Shown here in pieces: positions 1-9,053 of a stretch of 42,991 nt of DNA. The notes beneath the pieces are model-generated. The model searched no databases, was not told where the DNA came from, and was given only the letters and a program-made list of their open reading frames with translations. Position 1 is the first letter of the stretch. Each line of letters opens with the position of its first letter. Made by a program: the position numbers and the translations under genes. The DNA is from Puniceicoccaceae bacterium (GTDB lineage Bacteria > Verrucomicrobiota > Verrucomicrobiae > Opitutales > Coraliomargaritaceae). Location of the stretch: positions 1-42,991 of the forward strand of contig CABXXS010000004.1 of assembly GCA_902516225.1 (NCBI GenBank), given 5' to 3'.

Positions 1-1773
1 TAAAACATTCCAGTCTTTACTACCATTTGCCAGGGGCAATATAGTACCAAGGTCAGCTTGAACTACATTATTTCTATTAATGTTACCTGTTTCGTAATTG
101 AAGCTAACTGTAGGAGCGATAGTCATGCCTCCGCCTGCAAAAGTTACAGTTGGATCAGCTGTGTATCCACTTCCATAATTTGTTAGTGTCACACTTTCAA
201 CTGCGGTGCCTTCTGCATTCATTACAACTGTGCCTGCTGCGTTACCGGAAATTTCAACGGTAACAGGATCTGCACTAACTGGATCGAATGTGCCTCCATC
301 TACTATAACAATTCCAGGATTGTTAGCATTGTTTCTAAGGCTAGATGGTCCACTAAAGTTATCGAAATTTGTGTGTTGGTAATTGGCCATCCAAGCAGAA
401 TACTGGATCGCTCCTGATGGGGCGATCTTACTCTGAACATACCCATCATGACCACGAGTTCTAAGAGTTAAATCCGATTGAGCACTCTTAAAATTAATAA
501 GATCTATTACAAATGTAGTTTCATGGAAGACTGGAGCTACACGCCTATTATTCTCCGTACCGGGTCCGACCATGTGTAATCTTGCAGCTCCATCAGAATT
601 TTGGCTATTTACTTCTAAAACTACGGTGTTAAGAACTGTGTCTTGGGTCACAGTAGAAGGAGTTGGAGTAGCTGTTAATCCATTCCCAGCCTTAGACCAT
701 GTGTAGGCATGTGTATCTCCTGAAAGACCTCCCAAACCGTCTAAAATAGCAACTGGAGATGTGAAGTCTTGAGACCAAACTATAGGGTCAACGGGAGGAG
801 GTGCACTTGCTGGTGTCGCATTAGCACTAAACTGCTTAACACCGTAATTGTAACCACCTGTGTTAATTTCACCTGTTGTTTCCAATAGGAAACCTACTTG
901 TGTAATGTTAGTTAGATCCGAACCAGCTGAAGTAGTCTCAGTGCCGTCAGAAATAACAGTCAAATTTTTCGGATGGCTAGCAGCGGTTTGAAGCGAATTA
1001 TTTGTCCTCTCCATGTCAGGCATAAGTGTCCAAGTAGCAGCTGCACCAGCATCTGAAATATCAATATTGGACGAATTAGCGCCTGTTAGTGCACTAATAT
1101 CAACTGTATAAAGAGGGCCTGCATAATATTCGCCATTTGCTTTTACCATAGGTCTGTAAGTGGCAAGGGATGCTCTACCTTCAGCTCCAACGTTATTAGG
1201 GACAGCAATCCTGGCGTCCAAAGTATCTGTTGCGCCAAAAACGAAACCATCACCCTCTGTTAGGCTTGAAGTGTCAGCATCGAACATGAATACAGCTTTG
1301 AAATTAATACCATTTCCACCGTTATTATCAATATCAGCTTGGTTGATATTGTTAACACGAATACGATACCCATTACCATTACTGTGGATTACACCAGCTG
1401 AGCCTTTATAATCGTCACGATTAAGGCCCGCATAAAATTTTGGACCAAAATATGTGGTTGTATTAGCTCCTGCTGTAGATTGGTCACCAGGATTTACCAC
1501 TGAAGTATAGTTGGTAGTTACTCCTGTGTCTTGATTTGTTATACTCCATGGAGTTGCGCCATTAAAATTAGATGTAACACCACTTCCCCAACCAGTTGCA
1601 GCACCAGAATCAGTTGTACCGTAAATGTCATACTGACCACCAGCGAAATTAGCGGCGGTAGTTGTAGGGTAAATAGTGCTATCTGTCGCAACAGAGAAAA
1701 TTTCCACAGCATGCGCAGAAATAGTAAATGCCACAAATGCGGCAGCTAGTTTTAGAATTGAGGTATTATTCAT
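1..1773 (-). CDS. Large secreted surface protein, C-terminal part cut off by window edge
   Basis: An open frame of 591 codons reads leftward from an ATG at 1773 to the window edge without a stop, so the C-terminus is missing. The N-terminus is a clear signal peptide: MNNTS, a hydrophobic stretch, then A-H-A before the likely cleavage site near residue 22. The rest is rich in Thr, Asn, Gly and Ser and poor in Lys, as in secreted beta-rich proteins of marine Verrucomicrobiota. Near the visible end is a G-S-G-Y-T-A-D-P-T-V-T-F motif followed by glycines, which recurs in many bacterial surface proteins. I recognise no catalytic domain. It may be an adhesin or glycan-binding protein. It lies 310 bp downstream of the next secreted-protein gene in the same orientation, but a hairpin separates them, so they are probably not one transcript. 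Confidence 0.8.
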   Translation of the reverse strand, partial: MNNTSILKLAAAFVAFTISAHAVEIFSVATDSTIYPTTTAANFAGGQYDIYGTTDSGAATGWGSGVTSNFNGATPWSITNQDTGVTTNYTSVVNPGDQSTAGANTTTYFGPKFYAGLNRDDYKGSAGVIHSNGNGYRIRVNNINQADIDNNGGNGINFKAVFMFDADTSSLTEGDGFVFGATDTLDARIAVPNNVGAEGRASLATYRPMVKANGEYYAGPLYTVDISALTGANSSNIDISDAGAAATWTLMPDMERTNNSLQTAASHPKNLTVISDGTETTSAGSDLTNITQVGFLLETTGEINTGGYNYGVKQFSANATPASAPPPVDPIVWSQDFTSPVAILDGLGGLSGDTHAYTWSKAGNGLTATPTPSTVTQDTVLNTVVLEVNSQNSDGAARLHMVGPGTENNRRVAPVFHETTFVIDLINFKSAQSDLTLRTRGHDGYVQSKIAPSGAIQYSAWMANYQHTNFDNFSGPSSLRNNANNPGIVIVDGGTFDPVSADPVTVEISGNAAGTVVMNAEGTAVESVTLTNYGSGYTADPTVTFAGGGMTIAPTVSFNYETGNINRNNVVQADLGTILPLANGSKDWNVL

Positions 1774-2001
1774 TTCATTAGGGTTAGGGTATGCTAGATA
1801 AATTAGAGAATCTATAAGTTAACACACTATAATACTAAATAAGAAGCTATATGGTCAAATAAAAAAGAGCAAATTTGTTCCGTTTACGACGGCGAAATGC
1901 CCAGATACGACAAACCAGCTCAAATAAACGTGCTAATTTCACAAACACGCTCTTAAGGTCCATAATGCCAAATAGTAATAACTCTAGATCAATTTAACAC
2001 C

Positions 2002-2040
2002 CCATAAACACAAAGATCCAACCCGCAGTAGCGGATTGGA
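2002..2040 (-). terminator. Probable intrinsic terminator downstream of the gene ending at 2084
   Basis: TCCAACCCGC (2017-2026) can pair with GCGGATTGGA (2031-2040) with one mismatch and an AGTA loop. Read leftward, the stem is followed by a T-rich stretch (ATCTTTGTGTTT), 44 bp after the stop codon of the gene ending at 2084. The rest of the 1774-2083 gap is AT-rich, and I see no other gene or site in it. Confidence 0.6.
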
Positions 2041-2083
2041 CCCTGAGTAGCTAACTACTCATGAAGTGTTTAGTAAGGTGCGA

Positions 2084-3925
2084 CTACTGCGCTCTTACGC
2101 GGAAGAAGGAAGCGTCTCCAGTTACAGGGATATCTACAGTAGTAGCACCTTCTGTTGGCGAGCTCCAAGTCTGCATGTTGTCGGCACTTTGCTCTACTTG
2201 TAGGCTAATAGTAGCTGTTCCACCTGAAACAGAGACTGCAGTAGAACCTACCCTTGCGTCGAGAAGGTCTTGCTGAGTAAGGCCGCCTTGTGTGTAACCC
2301 TTATTAGAGAGATATGCGCTAAGAGCCGCGTCATCGTATCCTGGATGCACATCGACACTATCGGCTACACCATCACCGTCTGCATCCGCAATCTCCACAG
2401 TCACAGTCCTACTCACCGGTGTTGCTGCGTTCCCTTCAGAGTCACTCGCATTATAGACAATGACGTATACTCCAGGAACACTGGGATCTACAGTATCCCC
2501 AGATACAACTGCTGCAATACTCTCGCCTGAATTATCGAAAACTGTTACACCTAGATCAGTGAAAACATCCCCTACTGTAAGAGTGAGGCTTGCTGAACCA
2601 TTTAAAGTTATTACAGGTGGAGTAACATCGGGAACATACGTAATAACTGTCCTAGTCACCGATGATTCGTTTCCGGAAGAGTCAGTCGCAGTCCATGTAA
2701 CATAGTACACATCATTAAATTCAGGATCTACAAAATCAGAGTATTCAGCTTTAACTGCTGTAATACTCTCGCCTGAATTATCGGTAGCTGTTGCACCTGG
2801 ATCAGTATACCAATTCTGATAACCAGATGGATGGTAGATGGTTGCTGGACCGTTCAAAGTTATTACAGGTGGAGTCATATCTACAACTACTAGTGAGAAT
2901 ACTAAATTATCTAACTGAGTAGCAGCTACGGGTGCTGTAGTATTTAATTTAAGGCGTATGTTTGCGTATCCCCCGTCCGCAATCCATGCAGTCCCAGAAA
3001 TGTTCTGCCCGATAGGTTCGCTGAAGTTATTTATGCCTACTGAAATAGTATCAGAGCCTAAACCCACTAGATTATTCATCTCTGAGCCAAGTGCTATGGA
3101 AGGCCCCTTAACTAGTTCTGAGTCGCCTGTTGCAAGATACAATAACTGGAAATCAGTCGCGTAATTAGCGTTCGCTGGGTCTCGGCGTAGATCGAAAGAA
3201 ATATTTTTAAGTTTGGCGTCGGAACCTGTGTTATTAGTAATACGTAAGTCGAGTTGCTGCTGATTACCGGAGTTACCAAATTTTGCGTAGCTGGCGTCAA
3301 ACAACGCCCAATTTAATCCGAATGTTGAAGTGCCCACGCCATAAGCATCGCGTCCTAAGCTAGAGGTGCCTGGACCCAAGGTGAGATTAAATCCATTTTC
3401 TGATACACTCACGGCAAGATTGTTATCGTCTCCCGTGTTCAGTTCAGCAAAGTCATCAACACCGATGGTCTTAGTAGGGAAAGTGGGATTTACGACAAGA
3501 CCATCATAACCAATCGCTCCACTTGAAAACTGAATTCTGACTTGTCTGTCAAAAGCAACACTACCAACAGTAATTGTATTTAACCCTGCCACTAAATCTA
3601 CTGCAGGTCCAATGTAGAAATTTCCCTGTTGGGGATGGTCTTCGACGTATGTATTAGCTGTGCTTTTTACGACTCTATACTGAGCTCCTGCTGGAAGATC
3701 CGTTATATTTATAGCTAGTTTTTGTTCTCCTTGGCTTAATTCACCATCTGTAGTCCACGTTAGCATGATACCGTACGGCCAGTTAGCGTTTTCAGTATTA
3801 AAAAATGGTTCAGTAGTAGTTGCATACATTAAGCCAGAGCTACTGTCAGCAATAGTTGTTTGCCCCGTTAAAGGAAGGACCGTAGATAGCGCTAAGGCTA
3901 TAAATAAAATAGAATTCTTTAGCAT
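2084..3925 (-). CDS. Secreted Ig-like (DUF5011-type) protein with shared C-terminal domain
   Basis: I chose the ATG at 3925 because it gives a compact signal peptide (MLKNSILFIALALS, cleavage near LTGQ); the frame stays open upstream to 3979. The protein is 613 residues. Its first half is an unrecognised beta-rich region. Two Ig-like repeats follow, each opening with a P-P-V-I-T-L-N-G motif and containing DNSGESI, which resembles the DUF5011 bacterial surface Ig fold. Next comes a calcium-loop-like DADGDGVADS segment. The last 60 or so residues carry D-A-R-V-G-S-T, an E-Q-S then W motif, and a closing F-F-R-V. This terminal domain recurs in the proteins at 32364 and 34823. The role is inferred as an extracellular or cell-surface protein; ligand and function are unknown. 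Confidence 0.8.
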   Translation of the reverse strand: MLKNSILFIALALSTVLPLTGQTTIADSSSGLMYATTTEPFFNTENANWPYGIMLTWTTDGELSQGEQKLAINITDLPAGAQYRVVKSTANTYVEDHPQQGNFYIGPAVDLVAGLNTITVGSVAFDRQVRIQFSSGAIGYDGLVVNPTFPTKTIGVDDFAELNTGDDNNLAVSVSENGFNLTLGPGTSSLGRDAYGVGTSTFGLNWALFDASYAKFGNSGNQQQLDLRITNNTGSDAKLKNISFDLRRDPANANYATDFQLLYLATGDSELVKGPSIALGSEMNNLVGLGSDTISVGINNFSEPIGQNISGTAWIADGGYANIRLKLNTTAPVAATQLDNLVFSLVVVDMTPPVITLNGPATIYHPSGYQNWYTDPGATATDNSGESITAVKAEYSDFVDPEFNDVYYVTWTATDSSGNESSVTRTVITYVPDVTPPVITLNGSASLTLTVGDVFTDLGVTVFDNSGESIAAVVSGDTVDPSVPGVYVIVYNASDSEGNAATPVSRTVTVEIADADGDGVADSVDVHPGYDDAALSAYLSNKGYTQGGLTQQDLLDARVGSTAVSVSGGTATISLQVEQSADNMQTWSSPTEGATTVDIPVTGDASFFRVRAQ

Positions 3926-4152
3926 AGGATATGTGGGTAGTAGATTTAATCTAAGCACGTAGTGTGCATAAAAGTTCATTTAACATTAATTGAAAAAACA
4001 TACTTTTCAATTCTAAAGTATTAAATATTAAACTATTTAAAAATTTATCATCCTTAGCTCCTAGAATCATATCCAAACAGGAATTTAGTAACACGTCAGG
4101 GCACAAGATACTCGACATAAGCCCCTGAATTCTGAATTTCTTAATAACTGAT

Positions 4153-6009
4153 ATGAAAAATATGTCGCCAATTGAAGAACTTCGTCATTCCTGCTCACAC
4201 GTCCTAGCCTCTGCAGTGCTTCGGCTCTACCCAGATGTAAAACTCGATATCGGTCCCCCCACCGCAAACGGATTCTACTACGACATCGACCTCGACAAAA
4301 AACTAGACGCTTCCGACCTTGAGAAGCTCGAGGCTGAAATGAAAAAAATAATCAAAGAAAATCAGAAGTTCGAGCGAATCGAATGCTCTCGCGAGGAGGC
4401 AGTTGAAAAGATTCAAGCCAGCGGACAAGAGCGATACAAAATCGGCCGTTTAGAAGATATCCCTGAGGGCGAGGCAATCAGTTTCTATCGAAATGGTGAA
4501 TTCATCGACCTGTGCGCAGGACCACACGTGAGCTACACAAAAAAAATTAAAGGCTTCAAACTTCTCTCTATCGCAGGCGCTTATCACAGGGCCGATGAGT
4601 CTAACAAACAACTACAGCGAATTTACGGTACAGCATTTTCTACTAAAGAAGAACTAGCCGAGTATTTAGAAAGACTAGAACAAGCCAAAGCCCGCGACCA
4701 CAGAAAGATAGGAAAGGATCTCAAACTTTTCCATATCGACGAAGCAGTTGGTTCTGGGTTAATACTTTGGACGCCCCATGGCACAATTCTACGTAACGAA
4801 TTGCAGGACTTCATCTCCGAAGAATTGCGCATGGCGGATTACGAACTAGTCTGCACTCCACAAATCGGAAAATTAGACCTCTTCCGCAGATCAGGTCACT
4901 TCCCCTATTATAAAGACTCACAGTTCCCGCCGATCTTGGAACCAGGGGCAATAGACAAACTGGCACAAGAAGATTCCTCATGCAGTGAACTCTCTGAGCA
5001 ATTGGACAGCGGCGAGATAGATGGCTATCTGCTCAGGCCGATGAACTGCCCGATGCACATTAAAATATTCGATAGCCAACCACACTCCTACCGCGACCTG
5101 CCCGTGCGCTTAGCAGAGTTTGGCACCGTCTACCGTTGGGAGCAATCAGGCGAGCTAAATGGCATGACTCGTGTTCGCGGCTTCACTCAAGACGACGCCC
5201 ATATCTTCTGCACTGAGGATCAGTTAGGCAATGAGGTCAAAGGCTGCCTAGACCTAGTAAAGCTAGTCTTTAACACTTTAGGTATAGGCGAGTACCGGGT
5301 GCGCATCGGTCTGCGCGATCCCGACTCCACTAAGTATGTGGGTAATGCCGAGCAGTGGGATAAAGCGGAGGGCGCTATTCGCGAAGCTGCTAAGACCCTA
5401 GGTGTAGACTTTATTGAAGAACCCGGAGAGGCTGCTTTTTATGGGCCAAAAATTGACTTCGTAGTCAAAGACGTGATCGGCCGCGAGTGGCAACTTGGCA
5501 CAGTACAAGTAGACTACAATTTACCCGAACGCTTCGATCTGAGCTACACTGGAGCAGATAATGAAAAGCACCGCCCAATCATGATCCACAGGGCACCCTT
5601 CGGCTCAATGGAGCGTTTTTGTGGCTTACTCATTGAGCACTTCGCTGGTAACTTCCCTACTTGGCTCGCACCCGAGCAGGTACGAATTCTTCCCATGAAT
5701 GATGAGCTCGTAGCGCAAGCACGAGAAATCGAAAAGCAACTTAAAGCCGCCAAAATTCGAGTCACCGTGGACTGCGTGGCTGATAAGTTAGGCGCTAAAA
5801 TTCGTAAGTGCCACATTGACAAAGTACCTCATTTTCTGGTACTTGGACGCCAAGAAGCCGAACAAGGACTAGTAAAAGTTAATTCACGGACAAATCCTTC
5901 ACTAGAAGGCCTTAAATCAACAGCCGAATTTATCAGTGAACTCTTGCAAGATATCGCAGCAAAAACACTGCCGAGTCCAAAATCTGAAGAGTCTGTAAAA
6001 GGGAGTTGA
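4153..6009 (+). CDS. thrS: Threonyl-tRNA synthetase lacking the N-terminal TGS domain
   Basis: Class II aminoacyl-tRNA synthetase charging tRNA-Thr, 618 residues. The N-terminal editing domain is present, with HSCSH at about residues 12-16 and CAGPHV near 120. The catalytic core shows zinc-site residues: Cys in PMNCPM, His in the DDAHIF segment, and His in MIHRAPFGSMERF. Motif 2 is the RWEQSGEL region. The C-terminal anticodon-binding domain is present. The usual first 60 or so residues (TGS domain) are absent: the protein starts directly at the editing domain, and an in-frame stop at 4126-4128 excludes an upstream extension. The length is partly restored by an insertion of roughly 30 residues (rich in Asp, Glu and Ser) after the RRSGHFPYY segment and before PMNCPM. 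It is the first gene of a rightward cluster and lies divergent from the secreted-protein gene. Confidence 0.96.
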   Translation: MKNMSPIEELRHSCSHVLASAVLRLYPDVKLDIGPPTANGFYYDIDLDKKLDASDLEKLEAEMKKIIKENQKFERIECSREEAVEKIQASGQERYKIGRLEDIPEGEAISFYRNGEFIDLCAGPHVSYTKKIKGFKLLSIAGAYHRADESNKQLQRIYGTAFSTKEELAEYLERLEQAKARDHRKIGKDLKLFHIDEAVGSGLILWTPHGTILRNELQDFISEELRMADYELVCTPQIGKLDLFRRSGHFPYYKDSQFPPILEPGAIDKLAQEDSSCSELSEQLDSGEIDGYLLRPMNCPMHIKIFDSQPHSYRDLPVRLAEFGTVYRWEQSGELNGMTRVRGFTQDDAHIFCTEDQLGNEVKGCLDLVKLVFNTLGIGEYRVRIGLRDPDSTKYVGNAEQWDKAEGAIREAAKTLGVDFIEEPGEAAFYGPKIDFVVKDVIGREWQLGTVQVDYNLPERFDLSYTGADNEKHRPIMIHRAPFGSMERFCGLLIEHFAGNFPTWLAPEQVRILPMNDELVAQAREIEKQLKAAKIRVTVDCVADKLGAKIRKCHIDKVPHFLVLGRQEAEQGLVKVNSRTNPSLEGLKSTAEFISELLQDIAAKTLPSPKSEESVKGS

Positions 6010-6061
6010 TCTTTAATCGGATAACAACAAATTATTAACTTTAGGGAATCTAAAGTAGAGC

Positions 6062-6745
6062 ATGAGTAATCCAAATTTTGACCATTCCGAAGGCGACTGG
6101 GAAGAGTTTTCGAGCGAACCCTCATGGGGAGAATCTCAGTGGCGAAGTTATCTACAAGGATCAGATAAAGATACGGAACGCTTTTTGTCTGTCTACAATA
6201 GTGTGAAGAATAAGCCGAACCACTTAGATGAAGTGGCAACTTTGATGGGTTGGGATGTAGAGGACATCTCCTTGACAGATGAGTTTACTTTCATCGAAGA
6301 AGACGAAGAACGCCCCAGCAGTGAAAACAACTCTGCCCCATACACTCTTCACCGACATCCAGTCTTCGTATTCACTCGAGCACTCTACCGCTATTTGCAC
6401 CAAAGTTGGGAGCACTACATGCTACACAGTGAACGTAGCTTAACTCCCAAAATTAGCTGGGATTATTCCAATAGCCTACACCAAGGTGAGATGAACGTAT
6501 TACTATCTATACAAGCACTAGATCTTGGTGATTACGGTCTATCTATCTGCCACCTCAAGAATAGTTTGAGTGCGCTTAACCAGACTTTATCTCTTCTTGA
6601 CCAACTCGACCACCCCAGCTCAACTTTCCTTAATGGCTTTCGCAAAGAAGCACAGATTCGGATCTATGACCTGCGTGAACTGTGGATCAGAGTCATGGGC
6701 GACTGCCGGCACGAGTGCCAACGCCGCCTAGATGATCAGGAATAA
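6062..6745 (+). CDS. Hypothetical acidic protein following thrS
   Basis: A 227-residue protein that I do not recognise. The first 100 residues are acidic and rich in Trp, Ser and Glu (DWEEFSSEPSWGESQW), likely flexible. Residues from about 105 on are predicted mostly helical, with Leu- and His-rich segments, and resemble an all-alpha bundle. No signal peptide, membrane segment or catalytic motif is visible, so it is probably cytoplasmic. It begins 52 bp after thrS and ends 21 bp before the next gene, which suggests co-transcription with both. The ATG at 6062 sits just after AAAGTAGAGC, with no strong ribosome-binding site. The function is unknown; it appears to be a lineage-specific partner of the following gene, since the spacing is tight. 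Confidence 0.75.
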   Translation: MSNPNFDHSEGDWEEFSSEPSWGESQWRSYLQGSDKDTERFLSVYNSVKNKPNHLDEVATLMGWDVEDISLTDEFTFIEEDEERPSSENNSAPYTLHRHPVFVFTRALYRYLHQSWEHYMLHSERSLTPKISWDYSNSLHQGEMNVLLSIQALDLGDYGLSICHLKNSLSALNQTLSLLDQLDHPSSTFLNGFRKEAQIRIYDLRELWIRVMGDCRHECQRRLDDQE

Positions 6746-6766
6746 GGTCGAAATTCTCTGCATTAG

Positions 6767-7588
6767 ATGAGATCTATACGTAGCTTTATCTTTCGGCTGA
6801 CCCATGCCACTCCTGAGCGAAAAGCCAGCAGGGCCCATCTAAGACGGGCAAAAACTGGAGACACAGATGCTTACCTTTCGCTGAGCGCGAAATATCTAAA
6901 CCTATCACTAGTTTATTTCGGCAACTGTCTACACGAACCATCCGATAATCGGCTTGAACGAGTCGAACGAATTTTTGTAGCGCTCAGGCAGAACCTTGCC
7001 TATGCCAAGCGGCTGTCCGATTTTGAATTCATGCTCGCTAGCGCACTTTTAGAAAACACCCCAAAAAACGGAAGTATTACCTCTTCGCATGCGCTTGTGA
7101 CTAAACTACGCCTGCTAGCCCCTAAGAATCGCTTCGCCTTCTTTGCATATGAATTTGAAAATTGGCCCCTGCGCTGGGTTGCGCTTCTGATGCGAATTCG
7201 GCCCCGCTTACTACATCGTCTTCTTTCCGAAGCTCGCTGTGAACTCTGCGGAGTAAGCTGGGAATCCCTTGACGAGGGAGAACGTGCCTGTCTGGAGAGG
7301 ATCAGCTTTTCAATGGACCGTTCGCCTAATCTACGTAGTAACAAAGATCTCAGCCGCAGGGTATCCAGCTTCCCACGAGTTAATAAAATTAAAGCACTCT
7401 GGCTGGAATTACGTCCAGAACTTGTTGAAGTGCGCCACCGTTATTTACCAAGCCAAAAAGAAAGAGAGCATTTACTTAGCAGTATTTTAAAAGGCGTACA
7501 ATCTTCGCCCATGAACCGGATTCCTATCATGGATCGAGTAGTAAACACCCTTCAATTCGCTCGCCACGAAAAGATAAAGGTATCTTAA
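6767..7588 (+). CDS. Hypothetical basic protein, weakly ECF-sigma-like N-terminus
   Basis: A 273-residue, strongly basic protein. Residues 25-100 read like a decayed sigma-70 region 2: a RRAKTGDTDAYLSLSAKY segment resembles the GD-x-x-A-F opening of ECF factors, followed by an ERVERIFVALRQNL helix in the position of the core-binding helix. Residues 150-210 contain a second helical block (CELCGVSWESLDEGERACLERISF) in the position of region 4, but without a convincing helix-turn-helix. It could be a divergent RNA-polymerase-binding protein or simply an unrelated helical protein; I treat the sigma resemblance as a hypothesis. It starts 21 bp after the preceding gene and ends 14 bp before the next, so the four genes from 4153 form a probable operon. 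Confidence 0.7.
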   Translation: MRSIRSFIFRLTHATPERKASRAHLRRAKTGDTDAYLSLSAKYLNLSLVYFGNCLHEPSDNRLERVERIFVALRQNLAYAKRLSDFEFMLASALLENTPKNGSITSSHALVTKLRLLAPKNRFAFFAYEFENWPLRWVALLMRIRPRLLHRLLSEARCELCGVSWESLDEGERACLERISFSMDRSPNLRSNKDLSRRVSSFPRVNKIKALWLELRPELVEVRHRYLPSQKEREHLLSSILKGVQSSPMNRIPIMDRVVNTLQFARHEKIKVS

Positions 7589-7602
7589 TTTAGCCTCTTC
7601 CT

Positions 7603-8922
7603 ATGCTTCGTTCCCATATTCATAATCTCCTTTTACTGACCGGTGTCCTATCGGCATTAAATGGTGAGCTCATCAATGGTCCTATGATTGCACATTTGGA
7701 AATGCGCGAAGCTAAAATATGGGTACAAGCTAAGTCACCTTCGATCATTCGTGTAGCTTATTCGAGCGAGGAAAATGCTACACCGCTTACTTGGAGCGAA
7801 CCCATTGAAACAGATGCAGAAAAAAGCCACACCGCAGTGGTGACTTTAGACAGAATAGAACCCGGCCAAAGCTACAGCTATCGCGTAGAAATTAATGGTG
7901 AAATAGTAAGTGCTCCGGCTACCTTCAAATCACCATCGAATTATTACGATCGTGCACCAGCACCTGATTTCAAAATAGCTGTAGGTGGAGCTCACTACAT
8001 GCTAGAAGATGGTTATGAGCCCCCTTATCGTATACTCGGTGGTGGCTATGATATATTTACATCTATTACTCAAGCCGAGCCAGCCCTCATGATTTGGGCG
8101 GGAAATACCGCCCACCTGCGATCCAGCGATTGGGGATCAAAGAGTGGTTATGAAAAACGCTTTACCAAGGCACGCTCCAGCTCTCAACTACAACCGCTAC
8201 TTCGCAGCGTTCCTCACTATGCCATATGGAGCGACCACGACTACGGCGCCCCAAACGGGGGGCATAAGAACTCTTTTCGAGGAGTCGCAGAAGCGAACTT
8301 CAAAACTTTCTGGCCCCGCCCAGTTGAGGTTGACCAACTCGAGGGCGTGGCCACCCAATTCCGCTATGCGGATGTGGACTTCTTCATGCTCGATGTGCGT
8401 AGCTATCGTAATGATAAGCCCGAGAGTTCCAAACGCGTGCAAATACTCGGTCAGGATCAAATCCAATGGCTACGCCAAGCGCTCATCCAAAGTACAGCCA
8501 CCTTTAAAGTGATAATTGCGGGGGCTCCCATACTAAACCCTGCGGACTCTCCCAGTAACCTGAGTTACGCAGAGAGCGAACATACTGAATTCTTGCAGAT
8601 GCTACGTGATGAACGCATCTCTGGTCTGTTCTTTTTAAGCGGTGGTAAAAAATACGGCGAATTAACAAGATTAGTTCATGCTAATAGTTACAATCTATAC
8701 GACCTCACTGTTGGGCCCTTAACTGCTACCCCTACTGATAATCAGGAGGAGCTTAATTACTTCAGACAACCAAGTACTAGTGCGTTCGAACGGCACTTCG
8801 CCCTGATCGAATTCTCTGGCGAGGAACAGGCACGGTCCTTAACTATTCGTGTGATGAGTTTGGAAGGTAAAGAACTTTGGACTCGCAGGATTCCAGCAAG
8901 CTCACTCCAAACATTAGATTAA
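7603..8922 (+). CDS. PhoD-like phosphatase homologue with degraded active site
   Basis: A 439-residue protein with a short signal peptide (MLRSHIHNLLLLTGVLSALNG), a fibronectin-like N-terminal domain (residues 25-110), then a PhoD-type metallophosphatase fold. Fold landmarks are easy to follow: HYAIWSDHDYG (205-215), FFMLDVRSYRND (260-271), LGQDQIQWL (282-290), NPADS and GLFFLSGG (341-348). The metal-binding and catalytic positions, however, are altered. The expected GSC motif is GGA (128-130), GDN is GNT (167-169), WDDHD is WSDHD (209-213), and the GDRHH-type motif is GGKKY (347-351). The protein is therefore probably not an active phosphatase and may have a binding or structural role outside the cytoplasm. 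It starts 14 bp after the previous gene and is followed by 131 bp before the methyltransferase gene. Confidence 0.85.
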   Translation: MLRSHIHNLLLLTGVLSALNGELINGPMIAHLEMREAKIWVQAKSPSIIRVAYSSEENATPLTWSEPIETDAEKSHTAVVTLDRIEPGQSYSYRVEINGEIVSAPATFKSPSNYYDRAPAPDFKIAVGGAHYMLEDGYEPPYRILGGGYDIFTSITQAEPALMIWAGNTAHLRSSDWGSKSGYEKRFTKARSSSQLQPLLRSVPHYAIWSDHDYGAPNGGHKNSFRGVAEANFKTFWPRPVEVDQLEGVATQFRYADVDFFMLDVRSYRNDKPESSKRVQILGQDQIQWLRQALIQSTATFKVIIAGAPILNPADSPSNLSYAESEHTEFLQMLRDERISGLFFLSGGKKYGELTRLVHANSYNLYDLTVGPLTATPTDNQEELNYFRQPSTSAFERHFALIEFSGEEQARSLTIRVMSLEGKELWTRRIPASSLQTLD

Positions 8923-9053
8923 CAATAGGGGCTAGTTGCCGGCTTTACTAGTAATAGCACTCATGGATTTTAATTTTATCCCCTAGTGTTGGTAGATACC
9001 CTCATTCCCTTTCTTGCCCGGCAAGACAAATCAAATTAAGTGATCTGTAATCT

